Positions 35,225-44,816 of a stretch of DNA of 64,000 nt are shown here, piece after piece; the first letter of the stretch is position 1, and each line of letters starts with the position of its first letter. The notes beneath the pieces are model-generated. The model did no database searches. It was not told where the DNA came from and saw only the letters and a list, made by a program, of their open reading frames with translations. A program made the position numbers and the translations under genes. Source of the DNA: Pseudomonas putida (GTDB lineage: Bacteria; Pseudomonadota; Gammaproteobacteria; Pseudomonadales; Pseudomonadaceae); the NCBI RefSeq assembly GCF_028682395.1, contig NZ_JANHLC010000002.1:434001-498000 (forward strand), written 5' to 3'.

Positions 35225-36232
35225 ATGTGCGTTGTGTGCGGTTGCAGCTCGGACCACTCCCACGATAAACCCGTCTCAGGCCGACCCCAGGTGCAGAACG
35301 ATGTGCAGGTCGATGCCCATGGCGACCTGCATTACGGCGCCGGCGCGGCGCGGGTCTCGGTGCCGGGCCTGAGCCAGGCGCGGACCATTCGCCTGGAGCA
35401 GGATGTGCTGGGCGAAAACGACCGCCATGCAGCACGCAACCGCGACAACTTCACCGCCCACGGCGTACTGGCGCTGAACCTGGTGTCCAGCCCCGGCTCG
35501 GGCAAGACCACCCTGCTGTGCGCCACCCTGCGGGCGCTGCGCGAACGCCATCCACAACTGCCCCTGGCGGTGATCGAAGGCGACCAGCAAACCCGCCACG
35601 ATGCCGAGCGCATTCGCGAAACCGGGGTAGCGGCCATCCAGATCAATACCGGCAAGGGCTGTCACCTGGATGCGCGGATGGTCAGCGAGGCCTATGCCCG
35701 CCTGCCCCTCAACGATGCCCTGCATGGCGCGAGCCACAGCCACGGCCCGACCCCCATCGACGCCCACGCGCACCGCCATGTGCAGGTCCATCAGCCCCAC
35801 CACCATCACGCACCGCGCACGGGCGAAGGGCCAGCGGCGCTGCTGTTTATCGAGAATGTCGGCAACCTGGTCTGCCCGGCCCTGTGGGACCTGGGCGAAA
35901 CCGGCAAGGTGGCGATTCTGTCGGTCACCGAAGGCGAGGACAAACCGCTCAAGTACCCGGACATGTTTGCCGCCGCGCGCCTAATGATCCTCAACAAGAT
36001 CGACCTGCTGCCGCACCTGGATTTCGATGTGCAGCGCTGCCTGGACTACGCCCACCAGGTCAACCCGGCCCTGCAAGTGCTACAGGTCAGCGCCCGCGAT
36101 GGCAGCGGCATGGATGCCTGGCTCGACTGGCTGCTGGCCGGCGCCCCCGCCAGCGACCCGCGCGCGGCGCGGATCGCCGCATTGGAGGCCGAGCTGGCCG
36201 CGCTCAAGGCCGAGGGCGCCGCAGGTGCATAA
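35225..36232 (+). CDS. hypB: nickel-binding GTPase HypB with internal histidine-rich insert
   Basis: 335 residues. The N-terminal MCVVCGCS gives the high-affinity nickel motif CxxCGC. The GTPase domain has Walker [10 protein letters not shown] (88-96), the metal residues Cys146 and His147 in GKGCHLD, Cys217 in NLVCPA, and NKID (257-260). A 29-residue stretch at 167-195 holds eleven histidines and lies between the Cys146/His147 and Cys217 metal residues, inside the G domain. In most HypB proteins the histidine-rich region lies near the N-terminus, where this protein has only DHSHD. A nickel-storage role is likely. The end of hypB overlaps hypF by 8 bp. Confidence 0.95.
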   Translation: MCVVCGCSSDHSHDKPVSGRPQVQNDVQVDAHGDLHYGAGAARVSVPGLSQARTIRLEQDVLGENDRHAARNRDNFTAHGVLALNLVSSPGSGKTTLLCATLRALRERHPQLPLAVIEGDQQTRHDAERIRETGVAAIQINTGKGCHLDARMVSEAYARLPLNDALHGASHSHGPTPIDAHAHRHVQVHQPHHHHAPRTGEGPAALLFIENVGNLVCPALWDLGETGKVAILSVTEGEDKPLKYPDMFAAARLMILNKIDLLPHLDFDVQRCLDYAHQVNPALQVLQVSARDGSGMDAWLDWLLAGAPASDPRAARIAALEAELAALKAEGAAGA

Positions 36233-37388
36233 ACAGACACTGCCCGTGCCGGTCGACGGCCCTCCGGTACTTGCCTGTGGCGCCTGGCTGAAAAATGCCG
36301 CGTGCCTGCTCGAAGACGACCAGGTGCACTGGTCGCCGGTGCATGGCGACCTGGGCGACCCGCAAAGCTGCCTGGACCTCGACGCGTCCCTGCAACGCCT
36401 GTTGGCCGCGACCCGCCAGCCGCTGCGCGCAGTGGCCCACGATCTACACCCGGACTTCTACAGCACCCAGCGGGCGCTGGCCGTGGCCGCCCAGTTGCAA
36501 GTACCGAGCCTCGCCGTGCAGCACCACCACGCCCATATCGGCGCGCTGATGGCCGAGCACGGCCTGAACGAACCGGTCTTGGGGCTGGCCCTGGACGGTG
36601 TCGGCCTGGGCAGCGATGGCGCCGCCTGGGGCGGCGAACTGCTTTGGGTCGCGCCCCAGGCCTGGTGCCGTTTGGGGCATCTGTGGCCACTGGCGCTGCC
36701 GGGCGGCGATATAGCGGCCCGCGAGCCCTGGCGACTGGTGGCAGCGGCACTGCACCTGCTAGGGCGGGCCGCCGAGATTCCAGCACGCCTGGGCCCGCTC
36801 GTGGGCGAGCGCAGTGCCAATACCGTCGCCCTGATGCTGGAGCGCCAGCTCAACTGCCCGCTCAGTACCGGGGCCGGACGCTGGTTCGATGTGGCCGCTG
36901 GGATCCTCGGCCTTAGCGTGCGCCAGGACTTCGAAGCCGAGGCCGCCATGGCCCTGGAAAAACTGGCCAGCGAGTACCTGACCGAGCACTGCGCTCCCGC
37001 CGTCAGCGGCTTGTGGTCGATCACCGCCGAGTCGGTGCTCGACCTGCGCCCCCTGCTGAGCCGGCTGTTCGACCTGGCCGACCAGGGCCGCAGTGCGCAA
37101 GGCGCCGCGCTCTTCCATCTGACCCTGGCCGCCGCGCTGGCCGACTGGGTCGCTCATGGCCGGCGTTCCCTGCCCGTGGCCCTGGGTGGCGGTTGCTTCG
37201 CCAATCGGCTGCTCAGTCGCCTCCTGACCCAACATCTGAAAGCCCGGGGCCTGCGGGTCTACAGCGCCCAGGCTGTGTCCTGCGGCGATGCCGGCCTCGC
37301 CGTGGGCCAGGCCTGGGTCGCCAGCCACTGGCCAGACCTGGCCCACTCGATTGCCCTGCCCCTTGAGGAACCGCCCCCATGTGCCTAG
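36225..37388 (+). CDS. hypF: short HypF, carbamoyltransferase domain only
   Basis: About 387 residues from a GTG inside the end of hypB. It aligns only with the C-terminal Kae1-like half of Hyp[17 protein letters not shown] (iron/nucleotide site), [19 protein letters not shown] and [10 protein letters not shown]. The acylphosphatase domain, the zinc fingers and the YrdC-like domain of the usual 750-residue protein are absent. No leftover of them exists upstream, because hypB fills that space. A comparable short HypF1 is known from the Ralstonia hydrogenase locus. The protein makes the carbamoyl group that becomes the CN ligands, so it must either manage without the missing domains or rely on a full HypF elsewhere. 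It overlaps hypC by 10 bp. Confidence 0.88.
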   Translation: MHKQTLPVPVDGPPVLACGAWLKNAACLLEDDQVHWSPVHGDLGDPQSCLDLDASLQRLLAATRQPLRAVAHDLHPDFYSTQRALAVAAQLQVPSLAVQHHHAHIGALMAEHGLNEPVLGLALDGVGLGSDGAAWGGELLWVAPQAWCRLGHLWPLALPGGDIAAREPWRLVAAALHLLGRAAEIPARLGPLVGERSANTVALMLERQLNCPLSTGAGRWFDVAAGILGLSVRQDFEAEAAMALEKLASEYLTEHCAPAVSGLWSITAESVLDLRPLLSRLFDLADQGRSAQGAALFHLTLAAALADWVAHGRRSLPVALGGGCFANRLLSRLLTQHLKARGLRVYSAQAVSCGDAGLAVGQAWVASHWPDLAHSIALPLEEPPPCA

Positions 37389-37612
37389 CCATTCCTGCCC
37401 GGGTGGTGCAATTGCGCGACCACCAGATCGCCGTGGTCGACCTGGGAGGGATCCGCAAGGAGATCTCCCTGGCCCTGGTACCCGAAGCGCAGCTCGATGA
37501 CTACGTGATTGTCCATGTCGGCTACGCCCTGGGCCTGATCGACCCCGAAGAAGCCCAGCGCACGCTGGACATGTTTGCCGAACTGAACCAGGCCCAAGCG
37601 CAGACCCCATGA
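37379..37612 (+). CDS. hypC: hydrogenase maturation chaperone HypC
   Basis: 77 residues beginning [10 protein letters not shown]; Cys2 carries the iron unit together with HypD. The OB-fold part includes VDLGGIRKEISLALVPEA and DYVIVHVGYALGLID, the standard HypC sequence. It is the general chaperone, in contrast to the longer HupF. Overlaps with hypF (10 bp) and hypD (4 bp) make coupled translation likely. Confidence 0.96.
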   Translation: MCLAIPARVVQLRDHQIAVVDLGGIRKEISLALVPEAQLDDYVIVHVGYALGLIDPEEAQRTLDMFAELNQAQAQTP

Positions 37613-38748
37613 AATACATCGACGAATACCGCGACGGCGAGCTAGCCCAGCGCATAGCCGCCCGCATACGCGCCGAAGCCCGGCCCGAACGCGACTACCG
37701 CTTTATGGAGTTCTGCGGCGGCCATACCCATGCCATTTCGCGCTATGGCGTCAGCGACCTACTGCCGGCCAATGTGCAGATGATCCACGGCCCCGGCTGC
37801 CCGGTGTGCGTGCTGCCAATCGGGCGCATCGACCTGGCGGTCAAGCTGGCCCTGGAAGAGGGGGTGATTCTCTGTAGCTACGGTGACACTCTGCGCGTAC
37901 CGGCCTCCGCCGGCCTGTCGCTGCTGCGGGCCAAGGCCCAGGGCGGTGATATCCGGATGATCTACTCGCCCCTCGATGCGTTGAAGATCGCCACGGACAA
38001 CCCGACGCGCCAGGTGGTGTTCTTTGCCATCGGGTTTGAAACCACCACGCCGCCCACCGCCCTGGTGATCCGCGAAGCCGCCGCCCGTGGTCTGGATAAT
38101 TTCAGCGTGCTTTGCTGCCACGTGCTGACCCCCGCCGCCATCGCCCATATCCTCGCCGCCCCCGAGCTCGACGCGAGCACCGCCGTGCACCTGGAAGGCT
38201 TTGTCGGCCCGGCCCATGTCAGCATCATTATCGGCTCGCAGCCTTATGAGGATTTTGCCGCGCGCTATCGCAAGCCCGTGGTGATCGCCGGCTTCGAACC
38301 GCTGGATGTGATGCAGGCGATCCTGATGCTGGTCCGCCAGGTCAATGAAGGCCGCGCCGAGGTGGAAAATGAATTTGTCCGCGCGGTCGACCGCCACGGC
38401 AACCTCGCGGCCCAAGGCCTGATGGACGCGGTCTTCGAGCTGCGCCCCAGCTTTGAATGGCGCGGCTTGGGTGAGGTCGCCCACAGCGCCCTGAAGATCC
38501 GCCCGGCCCTCGCCCGTTTTGACGCCGAAGCGCGCTTCGGGCTCAGCTATCAGCCGGTGCCGGACCACAAGGCCTGCGAGTGCGGGCCGATACTGCGCGG
38601 GCAGAAAAAACCCATCGACTGCAAGTTGTTCGGCACCGTCTGCACCCCGGAAAACCCCATGGGCTCATGCATGGTCTCCAACGAAGGCGCCTGCGCCGCC
38701 CACTATGCCTACGGGCGCTACAAAGATATCGAGGTACAGGCCCTATGA
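37609..38748 (+). CDS. hypD: Fe-S maturation protein HypD
   Basis: 379 residues. Conserved cysteine motifs are present: FCGGHTHAI, GPGCPVCVLP, and the C-terminal [4Fe-4S] set in CECGPILRG, DCKLFGTVC and GSCMVSNEGAC. GFETTTPPTA is also typical. HypD and HypC form the scaffold on which the Fe(CN)2CO group is assembled from the cyanide delivered by HypE. The stop overlaps the hypE start. Confidence 0.97.
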   Translation: MKYIDEYRDGELAQRIAARIRAEARPERDYRFMEFCGGHTHAISRYGVSDLLPANVQMIHGPGCPVCVLPIGRIDLAVKLALEEGVILCSYGDTLRVPASAGLSLLRAKAQGGDIRMIYSPLDALKIATDNPTRQVVFFAIGFETTTPPTALVIREAAARGLDNFSVLCCHVLTPAAIAHILAAPELDASTAVHLEGFVGPAHVSIIIGSQPYEDFAARYRKPVVIAGFEPLDVMQAILMLVRQVNEGRAEVENEFVRAVDRHGNLAAQGLMDAVFELRPSFEWRGLGEVAHSALKIRPALARFDAEARFGLSYQPVPDHKACECGPILRGQKKPIDCKLFGTVCTPENPMGSCMVSNEGACAAHYAYGRYKDIEVQAL

Positions 38749-39812
38749 ACGCATCGCCAACGGTCAAACGGGGTTATGTGCGGCCCCTGAATCTGCGCGA
38801 CGGCCGGGTCGATATGGGCCATGGCGCCGGCGGGCGTGCCTCGGCGCAATTGATCGAGGAGCTGTTTCTCAAGGCCTTCGACAATCCCTGGCTGCGCGAG
38901 GGCAACGACGGTGCGGTGTTTGTCCCGCCACTGGCACCCGGGGAGAAAATGGTCATGGCCACCGACGCCCACGTCGTCTCCCCGCTGTTTTTCCCCGGCG
39001 GCGACATCGGCAGCCTGGCGGTCCACGGCACCCTGAACGACGTGGCCATGAGCGGCGCCCGCCCGCTCTATCTGTCGGCCAGCTTTATTCTCGAAGAAGG
39101 CTTCCCCCTGGCCGATCTCAAGCGTATTGCTGACGCCATGGGCGCCGCGTCGCGGGCGGCCGGCGTGCCGATCATCACCGGCGATACCAAGGTGGTCGAG
39201 CGCGGCAAGGGCGATGGGGTATTTATCAGCACCACCGGCATTGGCGTGGTGCCTGCCGGTATCGACACCGGCGGGCACCGGGCCCGACCCGGCGATGTGA
39301 TCCTGTTGTCGGGCAGCATTGGCGAGCATGGCGTGGCGATCATGTCCAAGCGCGAATCCCTGGAGTTCGACACCGAGATCCGCTCGGACAGCGCCGCCCT
39401 CCACGGGCTGGTGGCGCAGATGCTGGAAGTGGTGCCAGGCATCCGCGTCTTGCGCGACCCGACCCGGGGCGGCCTGGCCACGACCCTGAATGAAATCGCC
39501 GGGCAATCCTCGGTGGGGATGTTGCTCGATGAAGCGGCGATCCCGGTGTTGCCTCAGGTCGATGCCGCCTGCGAACTGCTGGGCCTGGACCCGCTGTATA
39601 TCGCCAACGAGGGCAAGCTGGTGGCCATCTGCGCCGAAGCCGATGCCCGCTCGCTGCTCGACGTGATGCGCCAGCACCCCCTGGGCCGGGACGCCGTGCA
39701 GATCGGCAGCGTGCAGGAAGACGCCCACGGCTTTGTGCAGATGCGCACCCGCTTTGGCGGCCGGCGCATTGTGGATTGGCTGTCCGGGGAGCAATTACCG
39801 CGAATCTGTTGA
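38745..39812 (+). CDS. hypE: carbamoyl dehydratase HypE
   Basis: 355 residues of the PurM-like ATPase family. The nucleotide site is around GHGAGGRASAQLIEELF and ATDAHVVSPLFFPGGDIG. The protein ends in PRIC, whose terminal cysteine carries the thiocarboxamide that HypE dehydrates to thiocyanate. HypF supplies the carbamoyl group and HypCD accepts the cyanide. The start is fixed by the 4-bp overlap with hypD. It is the last gene of the hydrogenase island; no hypX follows. Confidence 0.97.
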   Translation: MNASPTVKRGYVRPLNLRDGRVDMGHGAGGRASAQLIEELFLKAFDNPWLREGNDGAVFVPPLAPGEKMVMATDAHVVSPLFFPGGDIGSLAVHGTLNDVAMSGARPLYLSASFILEEGFPLADLKRIADAMGAASRAAGVPIITGDTKVVERGKGDGVFISTTGIGVVPAGIDTGGHRARPGDVILLSGSIGEHGVAIMSKRESLEFDTEIRSDSAALHGLVAQMLEVVPGIRVLRDPTRGGLATTLNEIAGQSSVGMLLDEAAIPVLPQVDAACELLGLDPLYIANEGKLVAICAEADARSLLDVMRQHPLGRDAVQIGSVQEDAHGFVQMRTRFGGRRIVDWLSGEQLPRIC

Positions 39813-39973
39813 TCGCCAGGGGGGCATCGGCGGTTGCCTCCTTGCGTTTGTCGCTGGCTGCTGACCGTTCAGCCACTGGAAGGCTCCCAGCCCCGAGCAG
39901 ATTCACGCCACCGTGCCCCTCCAACACCTGGCCTTTTTGCTCGAAGGCCGGCTGGATAATGTCAGAAACGAAA

Positions 39974-39995
39974 AAAGCGACCCTAAGGTCGCTTT
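39974..39995 (-). terminator. terminator between hydrogenase operon and tRNA genes
   Basis: AAAGCGACC and GGTCGCTTT form a 9-bp stem with a CTAA loop. On the minus strand a T-run of six follows, as expected for the end of the tRNA transcript; on the plus strand TTTCTT follows, so it may also stop the hyp transcript. Confidence 0.85.
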
Positions 39996-40036
39996 CTTCG
40001 TAGCTTCGAGGTGTTCAAAGGGCCTCGAAGCAAATA

Positions 40037-40113
40037 TGGCGCAGCGGACGGGACTCGAACCCGCGACCCCCGGCGTGACAGGCCGGTATTCTAACCGACT
40101 GAACTACCGCTGC
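40037..40113 (-). tRNA. tRNA-Asp (GTC)
   Basis: 77 nt including an encoded CCA. The acceptor stem GCAGCGG pairs with CCGCTGC, the discriminator is G, and the anticodon loop reads CCTGTCAC, giving GTC. The T arm GGTCGCGGGTTCGAGTCCC is standard. It is identical to the next copy at 40231. Confidence 0.97.
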
Positions 40114-40175
40114 GTATCGCTCGGACTTGCGTCCGTTTGAATCGTTAAATCTGGTACAGCTTTTAAACCCGTGAC

Positions 40176-40197
40176 TGAAAAGCTTCGGTGCTTTTCA
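40176..40197. other. small stem-loop in the spacer between the tRNA-Asp genes
   Basis: TGAAAAGC and GCTTTTCA pair around a TTCGGT loop. It probably guides processing of the polycistronic tRNA precursor; no T-run supports a terminator. Confidence 0.4.
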
Positions 40198-40230
40198 ATC
40201 TCAGACCGGCAAAGCCGATCTGTACAAATA

Positions 40231-40307
40231 TGGCGCAGCGGACGGGACTCGAACCCGCGACCCCCGGCGTGACAGGCCGGTATTCTAACCGACTGAACTA
40301 CCGCTGC
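40231..40307 (-). tRNA. tRNA-Asp (GTC), second copy
   Basis: 77 nt including CCA, with the same sequence as the copy at 40037. It lies 117 bp upstream of that copy in the same transcript, a tandem duplication common in Pseudomonas. Confidence 0.97.
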
Positions 40308-40364
40308 GCGTCGGTCGGATGCTCCCTTGGAAGCGTCCTGCTTTCTTGCGAAAGCCTCAAGAAG

Positions 40365-40440
40365 TGGTGGGTGATGACGGGATCGAACCGCCGACCCTCT
40401 GCTTGTAAGGCAGATGCTCTCCCGGCTGAGCTAATCACCC
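40365..40440 (-). tRNA. tRNA-Val (TAC)
   Basis: 76 nt including CCA. The acceptor GGGTGAT pairs with ATCACCC, the discriminator is A, and the anticodon loop CCTTACAAG reads TAC. It is the first gene of the tRNA operon and closely resembles E. coli tRNA-Val. Confidence 0.97.
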
Positions 40441-40461
40441 TTTGCTTCGCTGAGGCCGCGA

Positions 40462-40490
40462 AATTTACGCAGGTAACGAACCTAAGTCAA
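40462..40490 (-). promoter_or_regulatory. sigma-70 promoter of the tRNA operon
   Basis: On the minus strand TTGACT (40490-40485) and TAAATT (40467-40462) are separated by 17 bp, 22 bp upstream of the tRNA-Val 5' end. A GC-rich discriminator (CGCGGCC) follows, as expected for a growth-rate-controlled tRNA promoter. Confidence 0.8.
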
Positions 40491-40601
40491 TAGCCCGCTT
40501 GAAGTTTTTTAAAAACAGCGCAAACAACAGCGGCAAGCGTGAAGCGGCAAGCCAGATCCCATGCAGAGCGCCGACGACTTCTGCTTGCCGCGTGCGGCTG
40601 C

Positions 40602-41363
40602 CTAGTCCCAATGCATCTTGCGGCTCATGCCGCCATCGATCACGAACTCCTGGCCCGTGACGAATCCGGCGCCCCTGGAAAGCAGCCAGGCAACCATGGA
40701 CGCGACATCTTCCACGGTCCCTACCCTGCCCGCCGGGTGCTGGGCATGGTCGGCTTCGCTCAACGGTTCAGCCCGCCGCACGGCAGGGTCGCGTGCATCG
40801 ATCCAGCCCGGGCTGACTGCATTGACCCGAATCTCGGGGCCCAGGCTGATCGCCAGGGCATGGGTCAGGGCCACCAGCCCACCCTTGCTCGCGGCATAGG
40901 CTTCGGTGTCGGGTTCGGACTGGCTGGCACGGGTCGAGGCGAGGTTGACGATCGCCCCGCAGTGCGCACGCAGGTACGGCGCGCAATACTTGGCCAGCAA
41001 CATCGGGCCACTGAGATTGACCGCCAGTACGCGGTTCCAGTGCGCCAGGTCGAGGCTTTCCAAGGTCATATTGTGCGGATCCGCCACCGCGGCATTGCTG
41101 ACCAGCGCGTCCAGGCGCCCAAAGCGGCGCAGCACCTCGGCAACACCCTGGGCGACTTGCGCTTCGTCGGCCACGTCCATGGCGATAAAACAGGCATTCT
41201 CGCCCAAGGTCGCGGCCACTTTCGCGCCACGCCCCCGATCGAGATCGGCCAGCACCACCTGCCAACCTTCGCAGATCAGCCAGGCGGCGATGCCCAGCCC
41301 GATACCCCGTGCCGCACCGGTCACCAGTGCGACCCGGCCGTTATGGCTAACGGCCGCGTCCAT
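40602..41363 (-). CDS. SDR family oxidoreductase
   Basis: About 253 residues, classical SDR. It has TGAARGIG for cofactor, NAAVADP in place of the usual NNAG (SNAA), and the catalytic YAASK with an upstream Ser in NLASTRAS. The substrate is unknown. The gene follows metZ closely: an upstream GTG at 41378 overlaps the metZ stop, while the ATG at 41363 used here has GAGTGG before it. Its position beside metZ is part of the conserved core block. A region with inverted GCGGCAAGC elements follows the stop (about 40530-40595) and may end the transcript. Confidence 0.88.
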   Translation of the reverse strand: MDAAVSHNGRVALVTGAARGIGLGIAAWLICEGWQVVLADLDRGRGAKVAATLGENACFIAMDVADEAQVAQGVAEVLRRFGRLDALVSNAAVADPHNMTLESLDLAHWNRVLAVNLSGPMLLAKYCAPYLRAHCGAIVNLASTRASQSEPDTEAYAASKGGLVALTHALAISLGPEIRVNAVSPGWIDARDPAVRRAEPLSEADHAQHPAGRVGTVEDVASMVAWLLSRGAGFVTGQEFVIDGGMSRKMHWD

Positions 41364-41374
41364 GGACCACTCGA

Positions 41375-42586
41375 TCACAACGCAGCCAGACCACGCGCCA
41401 GGTCGGCCTGCAGGTCGGCCACGTCTTCCAGGCCCACGGCAACGCGGATCAGGCTGTCGCGGATCCCGGCCGCTTCACGCTCCTGCGGCGCCAGACGGCC
41501 GTGGGAGGTGCTGCTTGGATGGGTAATGGTGGTCTTGCTGTCACCCAGATTGGCGGTGATGGAGATCAGCCGAGTGGCGTCGATAAAGCGCCAGGCACCT
41601 TCCTTGCCACCCTTGACCTCGAAGCTCACCACCGCCCCGAAACCACGCTGCTGACGCTGGGCCAGTTCGTGTTGCGGGTGGCTCTTGAGCCCGGCGTAGT
41701 GGACCTTCTCGATGCCCTCCTGGCGCTCCAGCCACTCGGCCAGCGCCAGGGCGTTGGCACAATGCGCACGCATGCGCAGGCTGAGGGTTTCCAGGCCCTT
41801 GAGAAAGATCCAGGCATTGAACGGGCTCAGCGTCGGCCCGGCCGTGCGCAGGAAACCCACCACTTCCTTCATCTGTTCGCTGCGCCCGGCAACCACACCG
41901 CCCATGCAACGCCCTTGGCCGTCGATAAACTTGGTCGCCGAGTGCACCACCACGTCCGCGCCCAGCTTCAGCGGTTGCTGCAGGGCTGGCGTACAGAAGC
42001 AGTTATCCACCACCAGCAGCGCGCCCTTGGCGTGAGCCACTTCGGCCAGCGCGGCAATATCCACCAGCTCGGCCAGCGGGTTGGAGGGCGACTCAACGAA
42101 CAACAGCTTGGTGTTGGCCTTGATCGCAGCATCCCAACCGGCCAGCTCGGCAAGCGGTACATAGTCGACTTCGATCCCGAAGCGCTTGAAGTACTTCTCG
42201 AACAGGCTGATGGTCGAACCGAACACACTGCGCGAGACCAATACATGGTCACCGGCACTGCACAGGCTCATTACCACCGACAGAATCGCGGCCATTCCCG
42301 TGGCCGTGGCAACGGCCTGCTCAGCGCCTTCCAGGGCCGCGATACGCTCTTCAAAAGCACGTACCGTCGGGTTGGTGTAACGCGAATAGACATTGCCCGG
42401 CACCTCCCCGGCGAACCGCGCCGCCGCATCGGCGGCGGTACGGAACACGTAGCTGGAAGTGAAGAACATCGGATCACCGTGCTCGCCTTCCGGCGTACGG
42501 TGCTGGCCGGCACGCACGGCCAAGGTATCGAAGGCTACACCTTCCAGATCGCTGTCCAGCCGACCGGCATCCCAATCCTGCGTCAT
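41375..42586 (-). CDS. metZ: O-succinylhomoserine sulfhydrylase
   Basis: 403 residues of the Cys/Met metabolism PLP enzymes. The cofactor lysine is Lys219 in VVVHSATKF, with YSRYTNPT and VESPSNP as further PLP-site motifs. It makes homocysteine from O-succinylhomoserine and sulfide, the direct sulfhydrylation route used by Pseudomonas. It lies 16 bp after purF, the usual arrangement in the genus. Confidence 0.95.
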   Translation of the reverse strand: MTQDWDAGRLDSDLEGVAFDTLAVRAGQHRTPEGEHGDPMFFTSSYVFRTAADAAARFAGEVPGNVYSRYTNPTVRAFEERIAALEGAEQAVATATGMAAILSVVMSLCSAGDHVLVSRSVFGSTISLFEKYFKRFGIEVDYVPLAELAGWDAAIKANTKLLFVESPSNPLAELVDIAALAEVAHAKGALLVVDNCFCTPALQQPLKLGADVVVHSATKFIDGQGRCMGGVVAGRSEQMKEVVGFLRTAGPTLSPFNAWIFLKGLETLSLRMRAHCANALALAEWLERQEGIEKVHYAGLKSHPQHELAQRQQRGFGAVVSFEVKGGKEGAWRFIDATRLISITANLGDSKTTITHPSSTSHGRLAPQEREAAGIRDSLIRVAVGLEDVADLQADLARGLAAL

Positions 42587-42602
42587 GCCGCCTACTCCCC
42601 AA

Positions 42603-44108
42603 TCAGTTGTTGTACAGATCGATAATGGCGCTGACCGCCTGAGTCTTGACCTTGGAGGCGTCGTTACGCGCCTGCTCGATCTTGTTCAGGTAGGCCTCGT
42701 CGACATCGCCGGTGACGTACTTGCCGTCGAATACCGCGCAGTCGAACTGCTCGATCTTGATCTTGCCGCCACCGACCGATTCGATCAGGTCCGGCAGATC
42801 CTGGTACACCAGCCAGTCGGCACCGATCAGATCGGCCACGTCCTGGGTGGTACGGTTATGTGCGATCAACTCGTGAGCGCTCGGCATATCGATGCCGTAG
42901 ACGTTGGGGTAACGCACGGCCGGTGCAGCGGAGCAGAAGTAGACATTCTTCGCGCCAGCTTCACGGGCCATCTGGATGATTTGCTTGCAGGTGGTGCCAC
43001 GCACGATGGAGTCATCCACCAGCATCACGTTCTTGCCACGGAACTCGAGTTCGATGGCGTTGAGCTTCTGGCGCACCGACTTCTTGCGCGCAGCCTGGCC
43101 CGGCATGATGAACGTGCGGCCGATATAGCGGTTCTTGACGAAGCCTTCACGGAATTTCACACCCAGACGGTTGGCCAGCTCCAGAGCGGCAGTGCGGCTG
43201 GTGTCCGGGATCGGGATCACCACGTCGATATCGTGCTCGGGACGCTCGCGCAGGATCTTCTCCGCCAGTTTCTCGCCCATGCGCAGACGGGCCTTGTACA
43301 CCGAGACGCCGTCGATGATCGAGTCCGGGCGGGCCAGGTAGACGTGTTCGAAGATGCACGGGGTCAGTTGCGGGTTGACCGCGCACTGACGGGTATGCAG
43401 CTTGCCCTCTTCGGTGATGTAGACCGCTTCGCCGGGTGCCAGGTCGCGAATCAGGGTAAAGCCCAGCACGTCCAGGGAGACGCTTTCCGAGGCGATCATG
43501 TACTCAACGCCTTCGTCGGTATGACGCTGGCCGAAGACGATCGGACGGATGCCATGGGGGTCGCGGAAACCGACGATGCCGTAGCCGGTAATCATCGCCA
43601 CCACCGCATAGCCGCCGACGCAACGGTTGTGCACGTCGGTCACGGCGGCGAAGACATCTTCTTCGGTCGGCTGCAACTTGCCGCGCTGGGCGAGCTCATG
43701 GGCGAAGACGTTGAGCAGCACTTCCGAATCGGAGTTGGTGTTGACGTGGCGCAGGTCGGATTCGTAAATCTCCTTGGCCAACTGCTCGACGTTGGTCAGG
43801 TTGCCGTTGTGCGCCAGGGTGATGCCATACGGCGAGTTGACATAGAACGGCTGGGCTTCGGCCGAAGTCGAGCTGCCAGCGGTCGGGTAGCGGACGTGGC
43901 CGATCCCCATGTGACCGACCAGACGCTGCATATGTCGTTGATGGAATACATCACGGACCAGGCCGTTGTCCTTGCGCAGGAATAACCGGCCATCATGGCT
44001 GGTCACGATACCGGCAGCGTCCTGGCCGCGGTGCTGGAGGACGGTTAGCGCGTCATACAGCGCCTGATTGACGTTCGACTTACCGACGATACCGACGATG
44101 CCACACAT
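42603..44108 (-). CDS. purF: amidophosphoribosyltransferase
   Basis: 501 residues starting MCGIVGIVG, so Cys2 becomes the N-terminal glutaminase nucleophile after Met removal. This fixes the start three codons inside the open frame. The PRPP-binding loop is seen as [13 protein letters not shown]. The enzyme makes phosphoribosylamine, the first step of purine synthesis. It follows cvpA after 41 bp, as in other gamma-proteobacteria. Confidence 0.97.
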   Translation of the reverse strand: MCGIVGIVGKSNVNQALYDALTVLQHRGQDAAGIVTSHDGRLFLRKDNGLVRDVFHQRHMQRLVGHMGIGHVRYPTAGSSTSAEAQPFYVNSPYGITLAHNGNLTNVEQLAKEIYESDLRHVNTNSDSEVLLNVFAHELAQRGKLQPTEEDVFAAVTDVHNRCVGGYAVVAMITGYGIVGFRDPHGIRPIVFGQRHTDEGVEYMIASESVSLDVLGFTLIRDLAPGEAVYITEEGKLHTRQCAVNPQLTPCIFEHVYLARPDSIIDGVSVYKARLRMGEKLAEKILRERPEHDIDVVIPIPDTSRTAALELANRLGVKFREGFVKNRYIGRTFIMPGQAARKKSVRQKLNAIELEFRGKNVMLVDDSIVRGTTCKQIIQMAREAGAKNVYFCSAAPAVRYPNVYGIDMPSAHELIAHNRTTQDVADLIGADWLVYQDLPDLIESVGGGKIKIEQFDCAVFDGKYVTGDVDEAYLNKIEQARNDASKVKTQAVSAIIDLYNN

Positions 44109-44149
44109 GCGACGCAACCCCTACTTAATGGATCTGAACTGAACACAAC

Positions 44150-44707
44150 CTACTGCGCCGTTGTCGCCGGCAAGAGGTGTTCCTTGAACGGTATATCAGC
44201 GGGTACGCTGACTCCGCTGGCTAGCCACTGACTGCTCCACCCCAGAATGAGGTTCTTGGACCAATCGGCAACCAATAGAAATTGTGGCACGAGCCTGGAC
44301 TCGCGCCACCATGAATCCTGCTGTACCGGCCCCAGGCTCAACAGCCCGACTGCCACGACCACCAGCAACGCGCCACGCGCCGCGCCGAAGGCCATGCCCA
44401 GGAATCGATCGGTCCCGGAGAGCCCGGTGACGCGAATCAGTTCGCCGATAAGAAAATTGATCATTGCGCCGACCAGCAAGGTCGCGACAAACATAATGGC
44501 GCAGCCCGCGATCACGCGGGCTGACGGAGTTTCGATATAACCGCCTAGGTACTCGGACAACGAGCCACCAAACATCCAGGCCACGACGCCGGCCACGATC
44601 CAGGTAAGCAGCGACAAGGCTTCCTTGACGAAACCTCGGCTCAAACTGATCAAAGCGGAGACGGCGATGATTGCAACAATCGCCCAATCAACCCAGGTAA
44701 ATGGCAC
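44150..44707 (-). CDS. cvpA: CvpA family membrane protein
   Basis: 185 residues with four hydrophobic segments (about 5-25, 30-50, 65-90 and 105-125) and the early VDWAIVAIIAVSALISLSRGF signature shortened here to SALISLSRGF. CvpA is an inner-membrane protein linked to purF operons and to envelope stress, with colicin V production as its first known phenotype. The C-terminal 40 residues are soluble. Confidence 0.93.
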   Translation of the reverse strand: MPFTWVDWAIVAIIAVSALISLSRGFVKEALSLLTWIVAGVVAWMFGGSLSEYLGGYIETPSARVIAGCAIMFVATLLVGAMINFLIGELIRVTGLSGTDRFLGMAFGAARGALLVVVAVGLLSLGPVQQDSWWRESRLVPQFLLVADWSKNLILGWSSQWLASGVSVPADIPFKEHLLPATTAQ

Positions 44708-44816
44708 GGTGCAGCCTACAGACGGATAAGGCGGCGCATTTTAGCAGAGCCCTTGGCTGGCGGTAAGCGGCGATTGCAGGCGCGCTTCAATTAAGCCAGC
44801 CCTTCAATCAGCCGAC

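Noticed and set aside
36027..36224. Frameshifted N-terminal half of HypF
   Set aside because: The region is occupied by the intact hypB 3' end, and no acylphosphatase or zinc-finger motif is found in any frame, so the short HypF is genuine.
39813..40036. Integrase or att repeat beside the tRNA-Asp genes
   Set aside because: No integrase-like frame and no second copy of the tRNA 3' end were found within the window.
41501..42625. A 374-codon plus-strand open frame opposite metZ
   Set aside because: It mirrors the metZ codon pattern and resembles no family.
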